This document shows, piece by piece, positions 42,890 through 54,748 of a stretch of DNA of 64,000 nt. The stretch comes from Liopterus haemorrhoidalis. Taxonomy: Eukaryota > Arthropoda > Insecta > Coleoptera > Dytiscidae. The notes below the pieces were generated by a model. It was not told the DNA's origin. It saw only the letters and a list, made by a program, of their open reading frames with translations, and ran no database searches. How positions within the stretch are numbered: position 1 is the first letter of the stretch; every line of letters starts with the position of its first letter. The translations under genes were made by a program, and so were the position numbers. The stretch spans positions 29,244,306-29,308,305 of the forward strand of contig OZ020616.1 of assembly GCA_963971575.1 (NCBI GenBank), read 5' to 3'.

Positions 42890-43577
42890 TAACTGTCTTG
42901 GCTAATTGCTTCAATAACAAATGCCATTAAAAACAATAATTATATACTTTATTTATAAGCGATTTTTGCAAAAATATTTCTAAAATTTTTTGTCTTACAC
43001 CCTACAACTCAGAAGGCTCTAAAACGCCCCAACCCACCCATCTATAAATGCAAAAATATCAGAATAATGTATATTGACACGAACCGAAATAGTACAAACG
43101 GAATTTTTGATAAAATTATGTTTTAATTTATTAAATGCTTCTTAGCAACAACGTCACGAATGTTAGGCATTTTGTTTACATTTATTCAATCCACAAGATA
43201 ACTCTACATTGATCTGGTGACGTCAAAGGCTTATTCGGATTGCTCAAATTTTTTTTACATTTTCGTACGCATTAAGTCTGAAGTTAAGTAGTGACGCCTG
43301 GTGTCAGTGGCGCTAAATCCAACTGTCAAATTTCTGTCGTTGATTACAACTGCTACCGCGTTTTGTTTTATAAATATGAGTTTATTACCAATAATATAAT
43401 TCATAAACGGCACTTATTTCGTCTATTTGGTTAAGTTATGTTTTCTTCACTTTCCTATTGGCTGTAAGATTCAATTTACCCGCGTTAACCCCCACCACCA
43501 GCAATCCATTAATCCCAGAAATCCCGCCAGATCATCGGATTGACTAAAAATAAGCTAATGTACGCTCCGACTGACTC
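42890..43577. other. Intergenic stretch with repeat pieces
   Basis: It includes a decayed SINE I body (GTCTTGGCTAATTGCTTC near 42895), an R1 block at 42965-43140 and unassigned sequence. No gene was seen. Confidence 0.5.
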
Positions 43578-43775
43578 AGAAACGTTTAGTTATCAAACTT
43601 ATTTCCAAGGACATGTACACATAGGCGTAAATTATATTTGTATTACCTTATACGAATTAATTATTAAATGAACACTGTTTTTCTCTACACGCCAATGAGT
43701 TGATAACATATATTAACCAGAATTTCGTTGTTCTTCGGGTGAGTTCGGGCTAACGAAGTAATCTGATTAGTCTTA
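43578..43775 (+). repeat. Direct copy of a 200 bp segment also at 32320-32525
   Basis: Both segments share GTTATCAAACTTATTTCCAA, GACATGTACACATAGGCGTA, ATTAAATGAACACT and CGGGTGAGTTCGG followed by AACGAAGTAATCTGATT. They have the same orientation, are 11 kb apart, and contain no coding frame. Confidence 0.75.
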
Positions 43776-43914
43776 GCAAGGTAAGCACGACAGATTAAGA
43801 AATATATAAAAACATTAAAATTATCCATCTATTTAAGTACACAAATGTCCTTTTTCCTAATACCTACAGCAGAGTTTGTCTAAATATTTTTTTGTACTTA
43901 CACCAAATATAATT

Positions 43915-44260
43915 TCCCATTTTTAGGGTTTTGAAGGTATCACCAAAAACGTTCATAACGCCACTCATGTGTCAGTCTGCTCGAGAGAAATTGTGGCCAA
44001 ACCGCTCGACCTGAAAAATTTAAATTTGGCATGCTTGTACAACTCTTTGACCCACATATAGGAAAACTATTGAGACATCAAAAAAAAAAAGCTGGAACAC
44101 TCGAAAATGACATTAAACTGTTACTCGTGTATTTGTTTACATGGTGAAAATGAACACGAGTTGTATTTTTCTAGGTAATCTACGATTTACAACAGGGGTG
44201 GCCAACCCGCGGGCCGCATGCCTTTAACATTTTTCCGGCCCGCAAGATTCATCACACTTT
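43915..44260. repeat. R1 end and isolated hAT end
   Basis: TTTTAGGGTTTTGAAGGTAT and TTGTGGCCAAACCGCTCGAC mark an R1 piece up to about 44090. Near 44194 CAGGGGTGGCCAACCCGCGG is a hAT-style terminus without a visible partner. Confidence 0.5.
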
Positions 44261-45257
44261 TACAAAATATATTTATTTTATAATGGCCAAAGTATATTCA
44301 AAAATTAACTGTCGAAATTATGAGAAAAAAATAACTTTTATTATCATTATTATTATATTATCTATGTTTACATGTAAGAATAATAGTAAACACAATAATA
44401 ATAACACATTGTGTTTCAATTTTTCACTCCAAAAAAATGTCTATAGTGGGTCTAAATCTAATATGGGGGAAGATAATATCACTTTTAAAAGTTATTCGTT
44501 GCATAAAATACAACGAGTAAACGAGATTTTTTTTTTTTGTTTTTGTGTCCATAGAGACATTTGTGTATGATAAAGACTTACGATCAATTTTCTCTACCTG
44601 AAAATGTCATTTCAATTGATATTGTTCACGATTTAGGAAAATTATGTAATGTTAAAGTGGGATTCTTCTTTATTCAGGATTTACATTGCGTCATACAACA
44701 AAATTAATTGTTTTTTTGCCATGATTCACAAAAATAAAACACAAACAACAAAAAAACACGTATTTCTCCATTGATCAAAATAAAACAATGTCACTCTCGT
44801 ATTTTCGGCAAATCGACACCGGATGTCAGGGCGCTTAGGAAGTTTCCCCTATTGAAGTCAAAATTTCCTGTTAGTTTGTTTTTACAAAAGGGAACAAAGC
44901 ATAAACAAAATGGTCAAAAGACTCACTTAACAGATAAAATTTACTAAAAATAAAAATCCAGTTCCGCTTAAAGCAAAGAAATGGGTTGTAAATGTAATAT
45001 TTATATTTTTAAGCTGTTACCTCACTTTTTAAAGATTGAAATAGGCATATGCAAAAAAAAAATGTATATATATACCAAAAACTTCATTTAAAAGTTGCTA
45101 GATTTCAGACTAACTAAACTAAAGAAATATTTCAAATGTTTAAACGGAATTTTCATTTTTATAAGTTGTCATGAGACTTTTGCTAAACAAAATTATCAAA
45201 AGCCTCACTTAAACGGTCAAAGTTACTAGAATTCTAAATCTAGTTTCGCTTAAACTA

Positions 45258-45664
45258 CAGTCTGTTTCAAACGCTTAGGCGGAACTAAATGGGAATTTCG
45301 TTCTTTTAGGTTGTCACGAGAAGGGACCTTGCTTGGGTTATTTCATTTTTCACGTTGCAATGTCAAAATTTAAAATTACAACAATGAAACCATGGAAACG
45401 AATTACCTATGTCAAAATTAAATTATTTTTTTAATATATTTTAATGACAAAAAAATTAATAAATGGGATATTTGTATTAAGAATGACACAAAAAATCAAA
45501 ATATAAAGAAAATGACAATTTAAAATGATATTAACCTTAACAAAAAATGTGTATTGTAAGTATGATTTACAAAGCTTAAACAAAACGGTCGAAAAGCACG
45601 ATTTAAACGATGAAAGTAACTAGATTGCAAAATTTAGTTCCGCTTAACCGTTTGGAACAGACTG
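45258..45664 (+). mobile_element. MITE family S, copy A
   Basis: Inverted ends CAGTCTGTTTCAAACGCTTA and CAGTCTGTTCCAAACGGTTA (right, read inward), flanked by TA. 407 bp. Interior order: GGGAATTTCGTTCTTTTAGG, ACCATGGAAACGAAT, then TAAACAAAACGGTCGAAAAG. Defined here as plus orientation. Confidence 0.85.
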
Positions 45665-45679
45665 TAAAGATAAACTATA

Positions 45680-45973
45680 AGCAGTTCACTTTTGTAAGAA
45701 CAAACTAAGAGGGAATTTTGTTTTCAATAGTTTGCACCTTTGAAGCTGTATGTCATGTTGGTATTAAAAAATGTCACTTTTTTTAAAATGTCGATCCATT
45801 TGACATATGTCATATTGAAAAATGATATCTTAATTATAAAGATCATAACCTTATCAACCTAAAGTCGGTTTTACAGCGTAAGGAATATTTTTAATTTATA
45901 TTTAAAGTCAGTAACACACCATAAAAGTAACAAAAATAACCAGATTAGTGTGTTCTTACAAAAGTGAACAGCT
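45680..45973. mobile_element. Second small MITE next to copy A
   Basis: Inverted ends AGCAGTTCACTTTTGTAAGA and AGCTGTTCACTTTTGTAAGA (right, read inward), TA at each side, 294 bp. It begins 15 bp after copy A of family S. No coding frame. Confidence 0.7.
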
Positions 45974-46408
45974 TATATACACCGTATAAAAACAGTATTA
46001 ACTTATTTGATGCACTTTTGAAATTGTGTCATATTGGTATTATAAAAATAATTTAAAATGTCATATTATTAAGATGTTTTTTCAACGTGGCATGTCATGT
46101 TGAAAAGTGACAGCAAAAGGTTTAGGCGGAACTATGGTCTATTTCAAAGTAGAAAAATGTGTGTAAGAAGATAGGAGCTGTTTGTCCTTGCTTCGGATTG
46201 GTTTAGATCGTCATCCCTTTACAGTGTAATAACACTGTAAAAATATTGTTTTTAGTCCAAGTTGACAGAGGTTCAGGGTCGTACATTGGAAATATATATT
46301 ATTTATATTATATAATTTTTCTCATATTATATATTTTGTTATTATTTACATATTTAGACTTTTATGTATATTCTTGGCGTAGATTTTTTGGAGAAAATTC
46401 TCCATATA

Positions 46409-46814
46409 CAGTCTGTTCCAAACGGTTAGGCGGAACTAGATTTTGCAATCTAGTTACTTTCATCGTTTAAATCGTACTTTTCGACCGTTTTGTTTAAGCT
46501 TTGTAAATCATACTTACAATAAACATTTTTTGGTTAAGGTTAATATCATTTTAAATTGTCATTTCCTTTATATTTTGATTTTTTGTGTCATTCTTAATAC
46601 AAATTTCCCATTTATTAATTTTTTTGTCATTAAAATATATAAAAAATAATAATTTAATTTTGACATGTCATTCGTTTCCATGGTTTCATTGTTGGATTTT
46701 AAATTATGACATTCCAACATGAAAAATGAAATAACCCAAGCAAAATCCCTTTTTGTGACAACCTAAAAGAACGAAATTCCCATTTAGTTCAGCCTAACCG
46801 TTTGAAATAGACTG
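46409..46814 (-). mobile_element. MITE family S, copy B
   Basis: TA-flanked, 406 bp, inverted relative to copy A: it begins CAGTCTGTTCCAAACGGTTA and goes directly to TTTTGCAATCTAGTTACTTT, the far end of copy A. Confidence 0.85.
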
Positions 46815-47111
46815 TAATTTGTTTTTACGCAGTTATATATTTTTTAGGTTATCTGACATATAAATATTTTTTGACACTTGACAATTAACATATCAAGAGA
46901 GAGGACTAATGTTAGGCCAAAAGACAGCCCAGCTGATTGTGCCCAAAGAAGAAGTTATTGATATAATTTTTAGACCTTCGTATATACATATATTTTTCAT
47001 TTTTATTTACAATAATTATTTAAATAAGAAACTTTTGCTCTGAAGATATATTGTTTGTTTTATTGCTTTGTTTAAACTCCTTTAGCCAAATCTCTCTTTT
47101 TATATATAGTA

Positions 47112-47508
47112 CAGTCTGTTTCAAACGCTTAGGCGGAACTAAATGGGAATTTCGTTCTTTTAGGTTGTCACGACAAGGGACCTTGCTTGGGTTATTTCAT
47201 TTTTTCACGTTGGAATGTCAAAATTCAATATTACAACAATGAAACCATGGAAACGAATGACCTATGTCAAAATTAAATTATTTTTAATGACAAAAAAATA
47301 AATAAATGGGAAATTTTTATTAAGAATGACACAAAAAATCAAAATATAAAGAAAATGACATTTTAAAATGATATTAACCTTAACCAAAAAATGTTTATTG
47401 TAAGTATGATTTACAAAGCTTAAACAAAACGGCCGAAAAGCACGATTTAAGCGATGAAAGTAACTAAATTGCAAAATCTAGTTCCGCCTAAGCGTTTGAA
47501 ACAGACTG
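47112..47508 (+). mobile_element. MITE family S, copy C
   Basis: TA-flanked, 397 bp, same orientation as copy A. Ends CAGTCTGTTTCAAACGCTTA on both sides match perfectly, which suggests that this is the least decayed copy. Confidence 0.88.
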
Positions 47509-48150
47509 TACATAATTTTTAAAATTAATATTTTTTTAACTTTTTCAAATTTCCCATTAAACTGAATTTATGTCGTATAAATAACGTAAGTGTATTATCT
47601 GCCTTGTTTATTTCAATATCTTATTAACCTTTTTTATATTAAAAAAAAATCACTTGCTAACCCAGTTGCTACGCCCATGCCCTAGTTGTAACTTATTTTA
47701 AATTTCCCGCTATACTGTATTTGATCGGTGTAAATCGTACTCGGTTCGCAGCTAGGGTTACCAACTCAGCCCAGCTCAAAAAGAGTACATTTCTTTAAAA
47801 AATTCTCATCGTATAATCCGTCTCAGTTTGTAATACGAAACTAGATCTGGTTACTTTGGTGACTGTTGTGGTGTAAACAGACTTTGGCGTATCCGTGTGA
47901 ACCAATACTATGACAATATTGTAAATGTATTGTCAATATACAACATAAAAAATGAACTTTCACTGTTAGTTCCGTATTACAAAATGAGACAGATAATACC
48001 CATATTTTATATAGTAATTCCTACATACCTACTAACTATCGTCTTATCATTTTCGTCAATAGTCATTTATATATTTAATAAATAATAAAATTGCTAAGAT
48101 AAGAAATACGTGTATTTAAAAAATCAATATAAACAAAAATAAACAATATA

Positions 48151-48557
48151 AAGTCTGTTCCAAACGGTTAAGCGGAACTAGATTTTGCAATCTAGTTACT
48201 TTCATCGTTTAAATCGTGCCTTTCGGCCGTTTTGTTTAAGCTTTGTAAATCGTACTTACAATAAACATTTTTTGGTTAAGGTTAATATCATTTTAAAATG
48301 TAATTTTCTTTATATTTTGATTTTTTGTGTCATTCTTAATACAAATTTCCCATTTATTTATTTTTTTGTCATTAAAATATAGAAAAAAAATATTTAATTT
48401 TGACATATGTTATTCGTTTCCATGGTTTAATTGTTGGAATTTTAAATTTTGACATCCCAACATGAAAAATGAAATAACCCAAGCAAGGTCCCTTCTCGTG
48501 ACAACCTAAAAGAACTAAATTCCCATTTAGTTCCGCTTAACCGTTTGGAACAGACTG
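48151..48557 (-). mobile_element. MITE family S, copy D, nested in a hAT
   Basis: TA-flanked, 407 bp, orientation as copy B. The first base has changed (AAGTCTGTTCCAAACGGTTA). It lies wholly inside the hAT at 47753-49410, so it inserted later. Confidence 0.85.
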
Positions 48558-49014
48558 TATAGGGAAAAATTGCTAAGCGATATGACATCTGGTGGGATTG
48601 AAGGAACTACAGAAATAGACATTGTGTCGCGCTTTTTTTTATAAAAAATGTTTGCATAAAAATATAATTGCATAAAAACAAGTATTAATATTGTAGCAAA
48701 ATTACAAAAACCACCAGTAAACATTTTCCATAAGTAAAATTCACGTTGTTTATATGTAACGAATGTCTATTTTGAAGGTTCTAAGTTTGCCGAAATAGCG
48801 CTGCGATCTTAAAATACTTCCCCTATAATACTTATTACAAAACATATTATACGACGAACAAAACGTAACTTACGAACGAAAAATTCCTAAGATACAAAAT
48901 ACGTGTATATAAAAAATCAAAATAAACAATGTAAACAAAAATAAACTATATAAATATTACAAAACATATTATAGGACGAACAAAACGTAATTTAGTCACG
49001 AACGATCAGCAAAA

Positions 49015-49290
49015 TCATAGATATTTGGTTTTGCTTCTCACATCTTTTAACAAATTTTTATTGTCCACACAATATTTAAAAAATTGTTCACAATTAAAAT
49101 TTTTAAAATTAAATTGTACCATCAGTAAGTTTTTTACTGATTCTGGCAAGAGTCTGTTTCTTTCAGCAGTCCAAATACTCTTCATCATGCTGAAAATCAT
49201 TTCCGCATTTGCGTTGTGCGCTGGTTTGATTTCTTTCTTCAAAATAATTAATCCATTTTGAATCAGCTGACAATTTTGAAATTTCTTCAT
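49015..49290 (-). pseudogene. hAT transposase C-terminal (dimerisation) domain fragment
   Basis: The 91-codon frame reads NANAEMIFSMMKSIWTAERN then RLLPESVKNLLMVQFNF and ends FFKYCVDNKNLLKDVRSKTK. The NAExxFSxMK...RNRL...VxxLL..NF...C...F pattern is the hAT C-terminal dimerisation domain near the end of the transposase. The zinc finger and catalytic part are missing. It belongs to the surrounding element. Confidence 0.75.
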
Positions 49291-49419
49291 TTCTTCAATT
49301 TTTTTAAAAAAGAGTACTTTTATTGAATTTTTAGAAAAAGTAAGAGTACATAATTTTATTTGCTCAAAAAGAGTACATGTACTCTTTAAAGAGTACGGTT
49401 GGTCACCCTATTCGCAGCG

Positions 49420-50222
49420 CTATCTAGTTTTTTCTACTTTGAAATAGACCATAGATTTTCAATTCTAGTTACTTTTACCGATTGGTTGAAGCTTTTGATC
49501 GTTTTGTTCAGGAAAAGCCAACTTCAATATATAAAAAAATAGCTAATGACAACTTACAAAAATGAAAATTTCTGTTAGTTCCGCCTAATCGTTTGGAATA
49601 GACTTTATGTTCCATACTCCGTACTGCAATGTAATAAATGTTTTAAACAACGTTTAAAAGACAGTGCATATATTTTTTTTTATATACCCACAATTTATTA
49701 TTATTTACTAAAAACCTACAAAACCCTGAAATGTGTGGAAATTCACACTTAATTTTTTCAATTAATCAATTTTTTGTAATTTCATATGGGCGGCATTCAG
49801 TGTGGGCTATAGGCCCTAGAAACTATTAAATCCGGCCCTAACGTCGGAAGAAGAACCGATAAAGACCGGTCTTTATAAAGGGGCCCGAGTGTAAGAAATT
49901 TTATTAGAGACACAAATATTTTGTCAACAAAAAAATATCTTTCCACGAAAAACGTAAAAAAAAATGCAATTTTATTCACTGAAGATCGGAGGGTATTGAA
50001 AATCGCTTCCAAATTTTTGAGGTACGGGAGAAAAATGTTGGCTCTGAAAGATTTACAACACGGATCATTTATCAGATGTCAACATTTTTGATGTATTTAT
50101 CAATTAATCACTTTAAAACTCGCGCCCAATTTACTTTCATTACACATATATACACTACATTCGCTAGTATCGCGAGAACCATGTGAAATAAAGCTATATA
50201 CCTATCTCTTTTCTTGAGAGAA
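49420..50222. other. Intergenic and 5' region of the acyltransferase gene
   Basis: Contains a decayed family S relative (49435-49605, with TTAGTTCCGCCTAATCGTTT) and an R1-type end near 49705-49750. Close upstream of the next gene is a GC-containing stretch (CTCGCGCCCAATTTAC near 50118) that may hold the promoter; no TATA box is evident. Confidence 0.45.
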
Positions 50223-50390
50223 ATGTCAGTTTTCAACATGGCGTGGATTGCGTCGGTAGCATCTATTACGGCGTCATTTTTTGTAACGCCGTTTTTAATG
50301 TTTATGTTGTGTATAATATTTTTAGCTTCAATTGGTAAATCCCTTGGTGTCAGAAGATTATTTGTGAAAATTCTGCTTATGGTATTTGAG
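50223..50390 (+). CDS. First coding exon of a GPAT3/4-like glycerol-3-phosphate acyltransferase
   Basis: The ATG (context AGAAATG) opens 56 codons that end phase 0 at a strong GAG|GTAAGT donor. The peptide starts MSVFNMAWIASVASITASFF, has a hydrophobic membrane segment over about residues 7-38, and then GKSLGVRRLFVKILLMVFE. Endoplasmic-reticulum GPAT3/GPAT4 enzymes, which make lysophosphatidic acid from glycerol-3-phosphate for lipid synthesis, have this arrangement: an N-terminal membrane hairpin followed by a SLGxxxxYxxxL...FE segment. The catalytic acyltransferase motifs would lie in later exons, none of which were found up to 64,000. Assignment rests on this short N-terminus, so another ER membrane protein is possible. 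Confidence 0.6.
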
Positions 50391-51483
50391 GTAAGTTTGA
50401 TATTACAACATGCTTTTACTTTATATTTAGGTTATATGACATTTTATTTGACATTTGTTGCCTACCTTTGGCATAAGTTTTTGTTGTTAATAAATATTAG
50501 AAAAACTATCTTTGTTTTAGTTATCTTTCATCATTTTACCTACTAATTAAAGTATAAAATAGTGAAGGCTGACGTTAGGTCAATGCTCTAGACTAGTAAT
50601 CCTGGTAGTGTTAACCAAATTGCATTATAATTAACAATAATTTTCTTCGGAATATGCCCTATCTATTTTCACTTTATTGTACTGACATGTTTTATTTTTT
50701 AATTCACTGCAAAAACATTTTACATAACGATTTTAGCTTCCAAGTTTTCTGTCGTAGACTTGTTTTTATGTGTTTTAGAAAAATTCATTTATTTTCATAT
50801 TTGTAGGCACAAAATTTACTTTTTGAAAGTATTTGCGAGAATTACAATTTGAATTTTGTGTCGCAATTTGTAGTTGATAAATCTATTTGTATTTCATCCA
50901 CGTGCCGGTGTCAAGCTGTAGAAATCAATTATGGGAGAAATGACGATTAAAATTGTTTTTTGATGTTTAGCAAATAACATGTTGCTAAAAAAATATTGCA
51001 CATAAACAGATCAAAGTTTTATTTCATCTTATCATTTTAACTATATAACTGAATCAGCTATATAAAGAGATACGAATTAATAATTTTTGTCTCGTGAATT
51101 GTGAAACTAATTAAAATTATAAGTATGATACCGAACTAACAGTAAGAGTTGTTTTTAGGGGTTTTATAGGGACCCATGTATGTATTTAAATAATACTTAC
51201 TGTCTTTTGAGAATAGGGCCTGGACGTAACGAAAACATGAAAATATCCTAAAAATGTATCCTGAAATTGTATTCATATAAATAATGCATATAATATATGC
51301 AATATATAATATTTGATATGTATGTAAATATGAAATTATATTTTAATATATATGGTTTTTAACAGCAAGCGCGCACCCAGAATATTTTATTAGGGGGGGA
51401 AATTTAGGAAATATCCGACTACAGGAAAATATTCAAACTTCCCTGACTCTTTGAAAAATATTTACACAAGTATTTTATACGTA
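50391..51483. other. Intron 1 of the acyltransferase-like gene, start
   Basis: No second exon is supported. A frame after TTTGTAG at 50806 runs about 47 codons but hits a stop and does not look like the expected acyltransferase sequence. Near 51365 an isolated hAT-like end (CAGCAAGCGCGCACCCAGAA) is followed by a G-run. Confidence 0.5.
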
Positions 51484-51835
51484 AGTTATATATTCAAGCC
51501 AAAGATTTGTGTTTTTAAAAACTATATCTTTTAACAAAAAAAAAAAAATTAAATCACGTTTACGAGAAAATAAAAGACAAAAAGAAATAAAAAAAACAAA
51601 TAAAAAAATAAAATAAATAAAAATAAAAAATAAAAGAAAAACAAATAGAACTTTTAAACCGGTTCAAAGAATAACGCCAACAGGTCCACATAATCGTGCA
51701 AGACCACAATACCAACCTAATACACCCTTTAAACCAGAACCAATGGAAGTAGACCGTTCTACTTTATCTAAATTAAATAATTAAAAACACAAATCTTTGG
51801 CTTGAACATATAACTGGCGCAGTCTTGTAGGATTT
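51484..51835. mobile_element. Rearranged errantivirus-type (gypsy) remnant with inverted ends
   Basis: AGTTATATATTCAAGCCAAA at 51484 is the reverse complement of the stretch ending at 51815 (...GGCTTGAACATATAACT), each about 34 bp long. Directly after the right arm comes GGCGCAGTC, the serine-tRNA primer-binding site used by insect errantiviruses, so the right arm looks like the end of a 5' LTR. Between the arms (about 51645-51783) the plus strand encodes a gag-like C-terminus with ARPQYQPNTPFKPEPMEVDR and a stop. In an intact element gag follows the primer site rather than preceding the LTR end, so the order is scrambled. No pol or env was seen; it is an inert fragment. Confidence 0.55.
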
Positions 51836-51839
51836 GTTT

Positions 51840-53252
51840 AACGGATATCGACAAAAATCGCGATTCCGGTGTATTTAAATACTTCGTGAACAGTGACAAA
51901 AAGATAAGAACAGTGACAGGAGAATAATTTAAAAAAATGTATATTTAGACGTGGTTTTTGTTAAAAATGTACCCAAAACATGCAGGGCCGGCGCTAGGAT
52001 TTGCGAAACCATATGACAGGGCAGGCGCGAGGCCATGTGCGAGATTGACAAGAAAAATTTATATTGACGCGGTGTTCAAAAAGGACTGGTTCAATAATGA
52101 TGGACCACGCAAAATGACGGAATGAACGAGATACATCAGTCAAAATGTGGTTTCCCTTACCTGGTGCTGTTCCTGTATTGGAATAGTTCTAGCGGAATTT
52201 TTGATCAGATTATTTGCTCAAAACTATTAAATTTTTTAGATTTTTTCGAGATAAAAAAAATATGTGAGGCATCAAATGAAAGCTCGTGAAACATATATTA
52301 AGGGAAAAAAAGTAATTTTAAAAACTCGTTCACAATTACAAATTAAATTTGCTAATCTGCTAACTTAATCTGCTAAACTGCGGCTCTAAAGGAGTGGCCG
52401 TTTGTAAGTAAATTGACGTTCCGTATTAGCATTAGTATTGATAGCTAAAATATTCCTCGAAACGTATTTCTTATCCCGCATGTTCCAAATCCGGAAAAAA
52501 TAGACAGCAATCATTCTTATGCACTTGAATTCCACACAAGGGAAAAAATTACAATCGAAAATTATGCTACCACAGAGGAAATTGTGTAACGCAGAGGAAC
52601 CAAACATAAGAAGCAAAAAGCAAACCAAAAAAAAAAAAAAACGAAATTCAACGATCTTATAGCATTCCTAGTACGAAATAGTGGCTGTTGTCTGCCGAAG
52701 AAGTATCTTTTTTGTTAATTGTATGAAATTATCAATATTTAATACATAATTATATAATAATTTAGTTTTTATTATTATTATTTGTTTTTATGTCATATGA
52801 AATATGTTCTGCATTCTCTTTGCTGGATCAGACTTTTATGATTATAACATTTGATCATCTTAATATAGTTTTAAATTTTAAATTTTAGGAATAATAAATT
52901 ACTGCAACGATTAATATCGAAGACATTTTTATTTACTATAAAAAAATTTAATTGGTCATATATCTGATTAAATGTATGTAATACTCTATATCACGGGAAA
53001 CTTTTATGTTGGGAGCCACATTCAGTAATAAAAGTTCTTGGCGGGCCACATTTAGTAATAAAATTTCTTGGTGAGCAACACATCCTTTTACAATTCCTAT
53101 TTTTAACAATCCTAGTTTCTGTTAAAGTGCTTTTTCCGTATTTGCTCTACACCCAGTTACCTTATTTCATATTTGGCAATCTTTTTGGTATCGGGGGTTG
53201 TCCTTAAAATATTGTGTTTGCTACGCTGAGTCAGAAAAGTAAACATTCTATA
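51840..53252. other. Intron stretch with repeat pieces, no exon seen
   Basis: Near 51985 an isolated hAT-like end (CAGGGCCGGCGCTAGG); at 52185-52330 an R1 piece; from about 52985 sequence (GGGAGCCACATT) that may belong to a hAT ending near 53513 with GTTGCCGACCGCTG. No gene. Confidence 0.45.
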
Positions 53253-53424
53253 CTTTGTTCAAAATCAAGAAGTAATTACTACTTCTTGATTGCAATGTTC
53301 ACGAGATAATTTTGTCGAACTCTCGTCGTTAGTTGGCTGTTGAGCACTTAAATTGCGACAGCCAATAGCGTAGCGACTTCAATCTTTCACGTGATTTTAT
53401 TACTACTTCTTGATTTTGAACAGG
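53253..53424. mobile_element. TA-flanked MITE, 172 bp
   Basis: Ends CTTTGTTCAAAATCAAGAAG and CCCTGTTCAAAATCAAGAAG (right, read inward) with TA outside. An additional inverted copy of TCAAGAAGTA directly after the left end makes a local hairpin. Confidence 0.7.
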
Positions 53425-53723
53425 GTATATTTATATTTTCTTATTGTCGAGTCACATGAAATCACTAAGTGGATAAGAGACTTTCCGCGAGCCATATGTT
53501 GCCGACCGCTGGTCTGTATAATCAAGATAGTTTTTTAAAATATATTGTATAACTCAATTTTGTCTGTACATATAGTTATCTTATCAATACAGCTGTATCA
53601 AATCAAGTTCTAATAACACTTTCGGTACAGATAAAAACCAAGTATCTTTACGCACACAGAAAAGATCTCTAGATGATTTTGTTAAAATTTTTATAGTAAC
53701 TAATAGTTACAGAGGGACTTATA

Positions 53724-54321
53724 CCCTTTTCACACTAGATCTTTAAGACGAGTGAACTTAAAGTTCACCGATGTTTAATATCGGTTTGCTTTCACACTTG
53801 ATGTTTAAATCTCTGGTGCTGTCATCAGCTACAGTAATTTTGTCCTTAAGTTACCGTCATGAAATTACCAGTTTTGACCTGTCTGCGCAGACGCACATTT
53901 TGAATTATTATAAACAATTAAGGTTATTTCATTTCATTCGACAATAAAGGCACTACAATAAAGAATATATTACACCTGTATTAATATGTAAGTCGGTACA
54001 TTTTATCTCAATTATCGTAGCTCTGTATTTTATTAAACACATTATTAAAATAAATAATTTTATTATAACAATAAGTATAAACTTCTTATAACGTCGATAT
54101 AATACAGTATTCTTGTTTATGATAATATAAAATGTTGATAGCACAAATTCAAGGAGTATTATTTTATAATAGAATTTAAGTTGGCAATGCGGGCGAAGTT
54201 TAAGACGCAGATCTCTGTCTTAAACATCGGTCGTGTTTAGACGAGGCCGTACGGTTTCACATTAGCGTTTAAAGATCCATTCACTTTAACATCCGATCTT
54301 AAAGATCTAGTGTGAAAAGGG
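53724..54321. mobile_element. TIR element, 598 bp, family M
   Basis: Near-perfect inverted ends CCCTTTTCACACTAGATCTT, extending to TAAGA, flanked by TA. Subterminal GTTTAAA/TTTAAG repeats with AAACATCGGT and its complement lie near both ends. No coding frame. A truncated inverted copy of its left half lies at 59650-59950. Confidence 0.85.
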
Positions 54322-54407
54322 TATTAGAGCACGAGCCCAAACCTTTTTGGCGACCTAGGCAAATCTCAATGTTAACGCCCCTTCTATCGAAAAGAAGTAA
54401 ATAAGGA

Positions 54408-54530
54408 AATGTGCTCATCATCATCATCATCATCATCTAGCCTTTCTTGTCTACTACTGGACAACAAACGGGGCAGTTTGTTTCTATTCCTTTCGATCTA
54501 ATGCCTTAAGCTATCAATTTGCGGCACTTC
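54408..54530 (-). repeat. LINE 3' tail with CAT microsatellite
   Basis: (CAT)n at 54417-54437 is followed by GCCTTTCTTGTCTACTACTG and GACAACAAACGGGGCAG. On the minus strand this is the usual end of an insect LINE (…GTCCAGTAGTAGAC, then an ATG-repeat tail). No coding part remains. Confidence 0.6.
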
Positions 54531-54748
54531 TTTCTAAAACATCTGTCCACACCTAGTGGACTAAAGGTAGGTCATTACAAGAAAGATACAGGGTATCATA
54601 AATTACATCATCAATTCTGCGCAAGAAAACAGTTGAACACATTAACGTACATAAAAGTTTTAAACAGTGCATACCTAACAAAATTATATATTTTAAATAA
54701 ATTTGTACTCATTTTAGTACTCGGTATACCTAGAAATTTACGAGAAAT

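Larger units (their letters stand above)
47753..49410 (-). mobile_element. hAT element (TAGGG-type ends) with transposase remnant
   Basis: Left end TAGGGTTACCAACT; right end, read inward, TAGGGTGACCAACCGTACTC. The 8 bp TTCGCAGC stands immediately outside both ends (47745-47752, 49411-49418). Both sides also carry AAAAAGAGTAC subterminal copies. A hAT dimerisation-domain fragment is on the minus strand. Without the nested MITE it would be about 1.25 kb. Confidence 0.9.

Noticed and set aside
47112..48557. Inverted family S copies as a single long transposon with terminal repeats
   Set aside because: Each copy has its own pair of TA-flanked ends, and one lies inside a separate hAT, so they are independent insertions.
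50806..50950. Second exon of the acyltransferase-like gene
   Set aside because: It has an acceptor-like TTTGTAG and 47 open codons, but the sequence is unlike the family and ends in a stop without a suitable donor.
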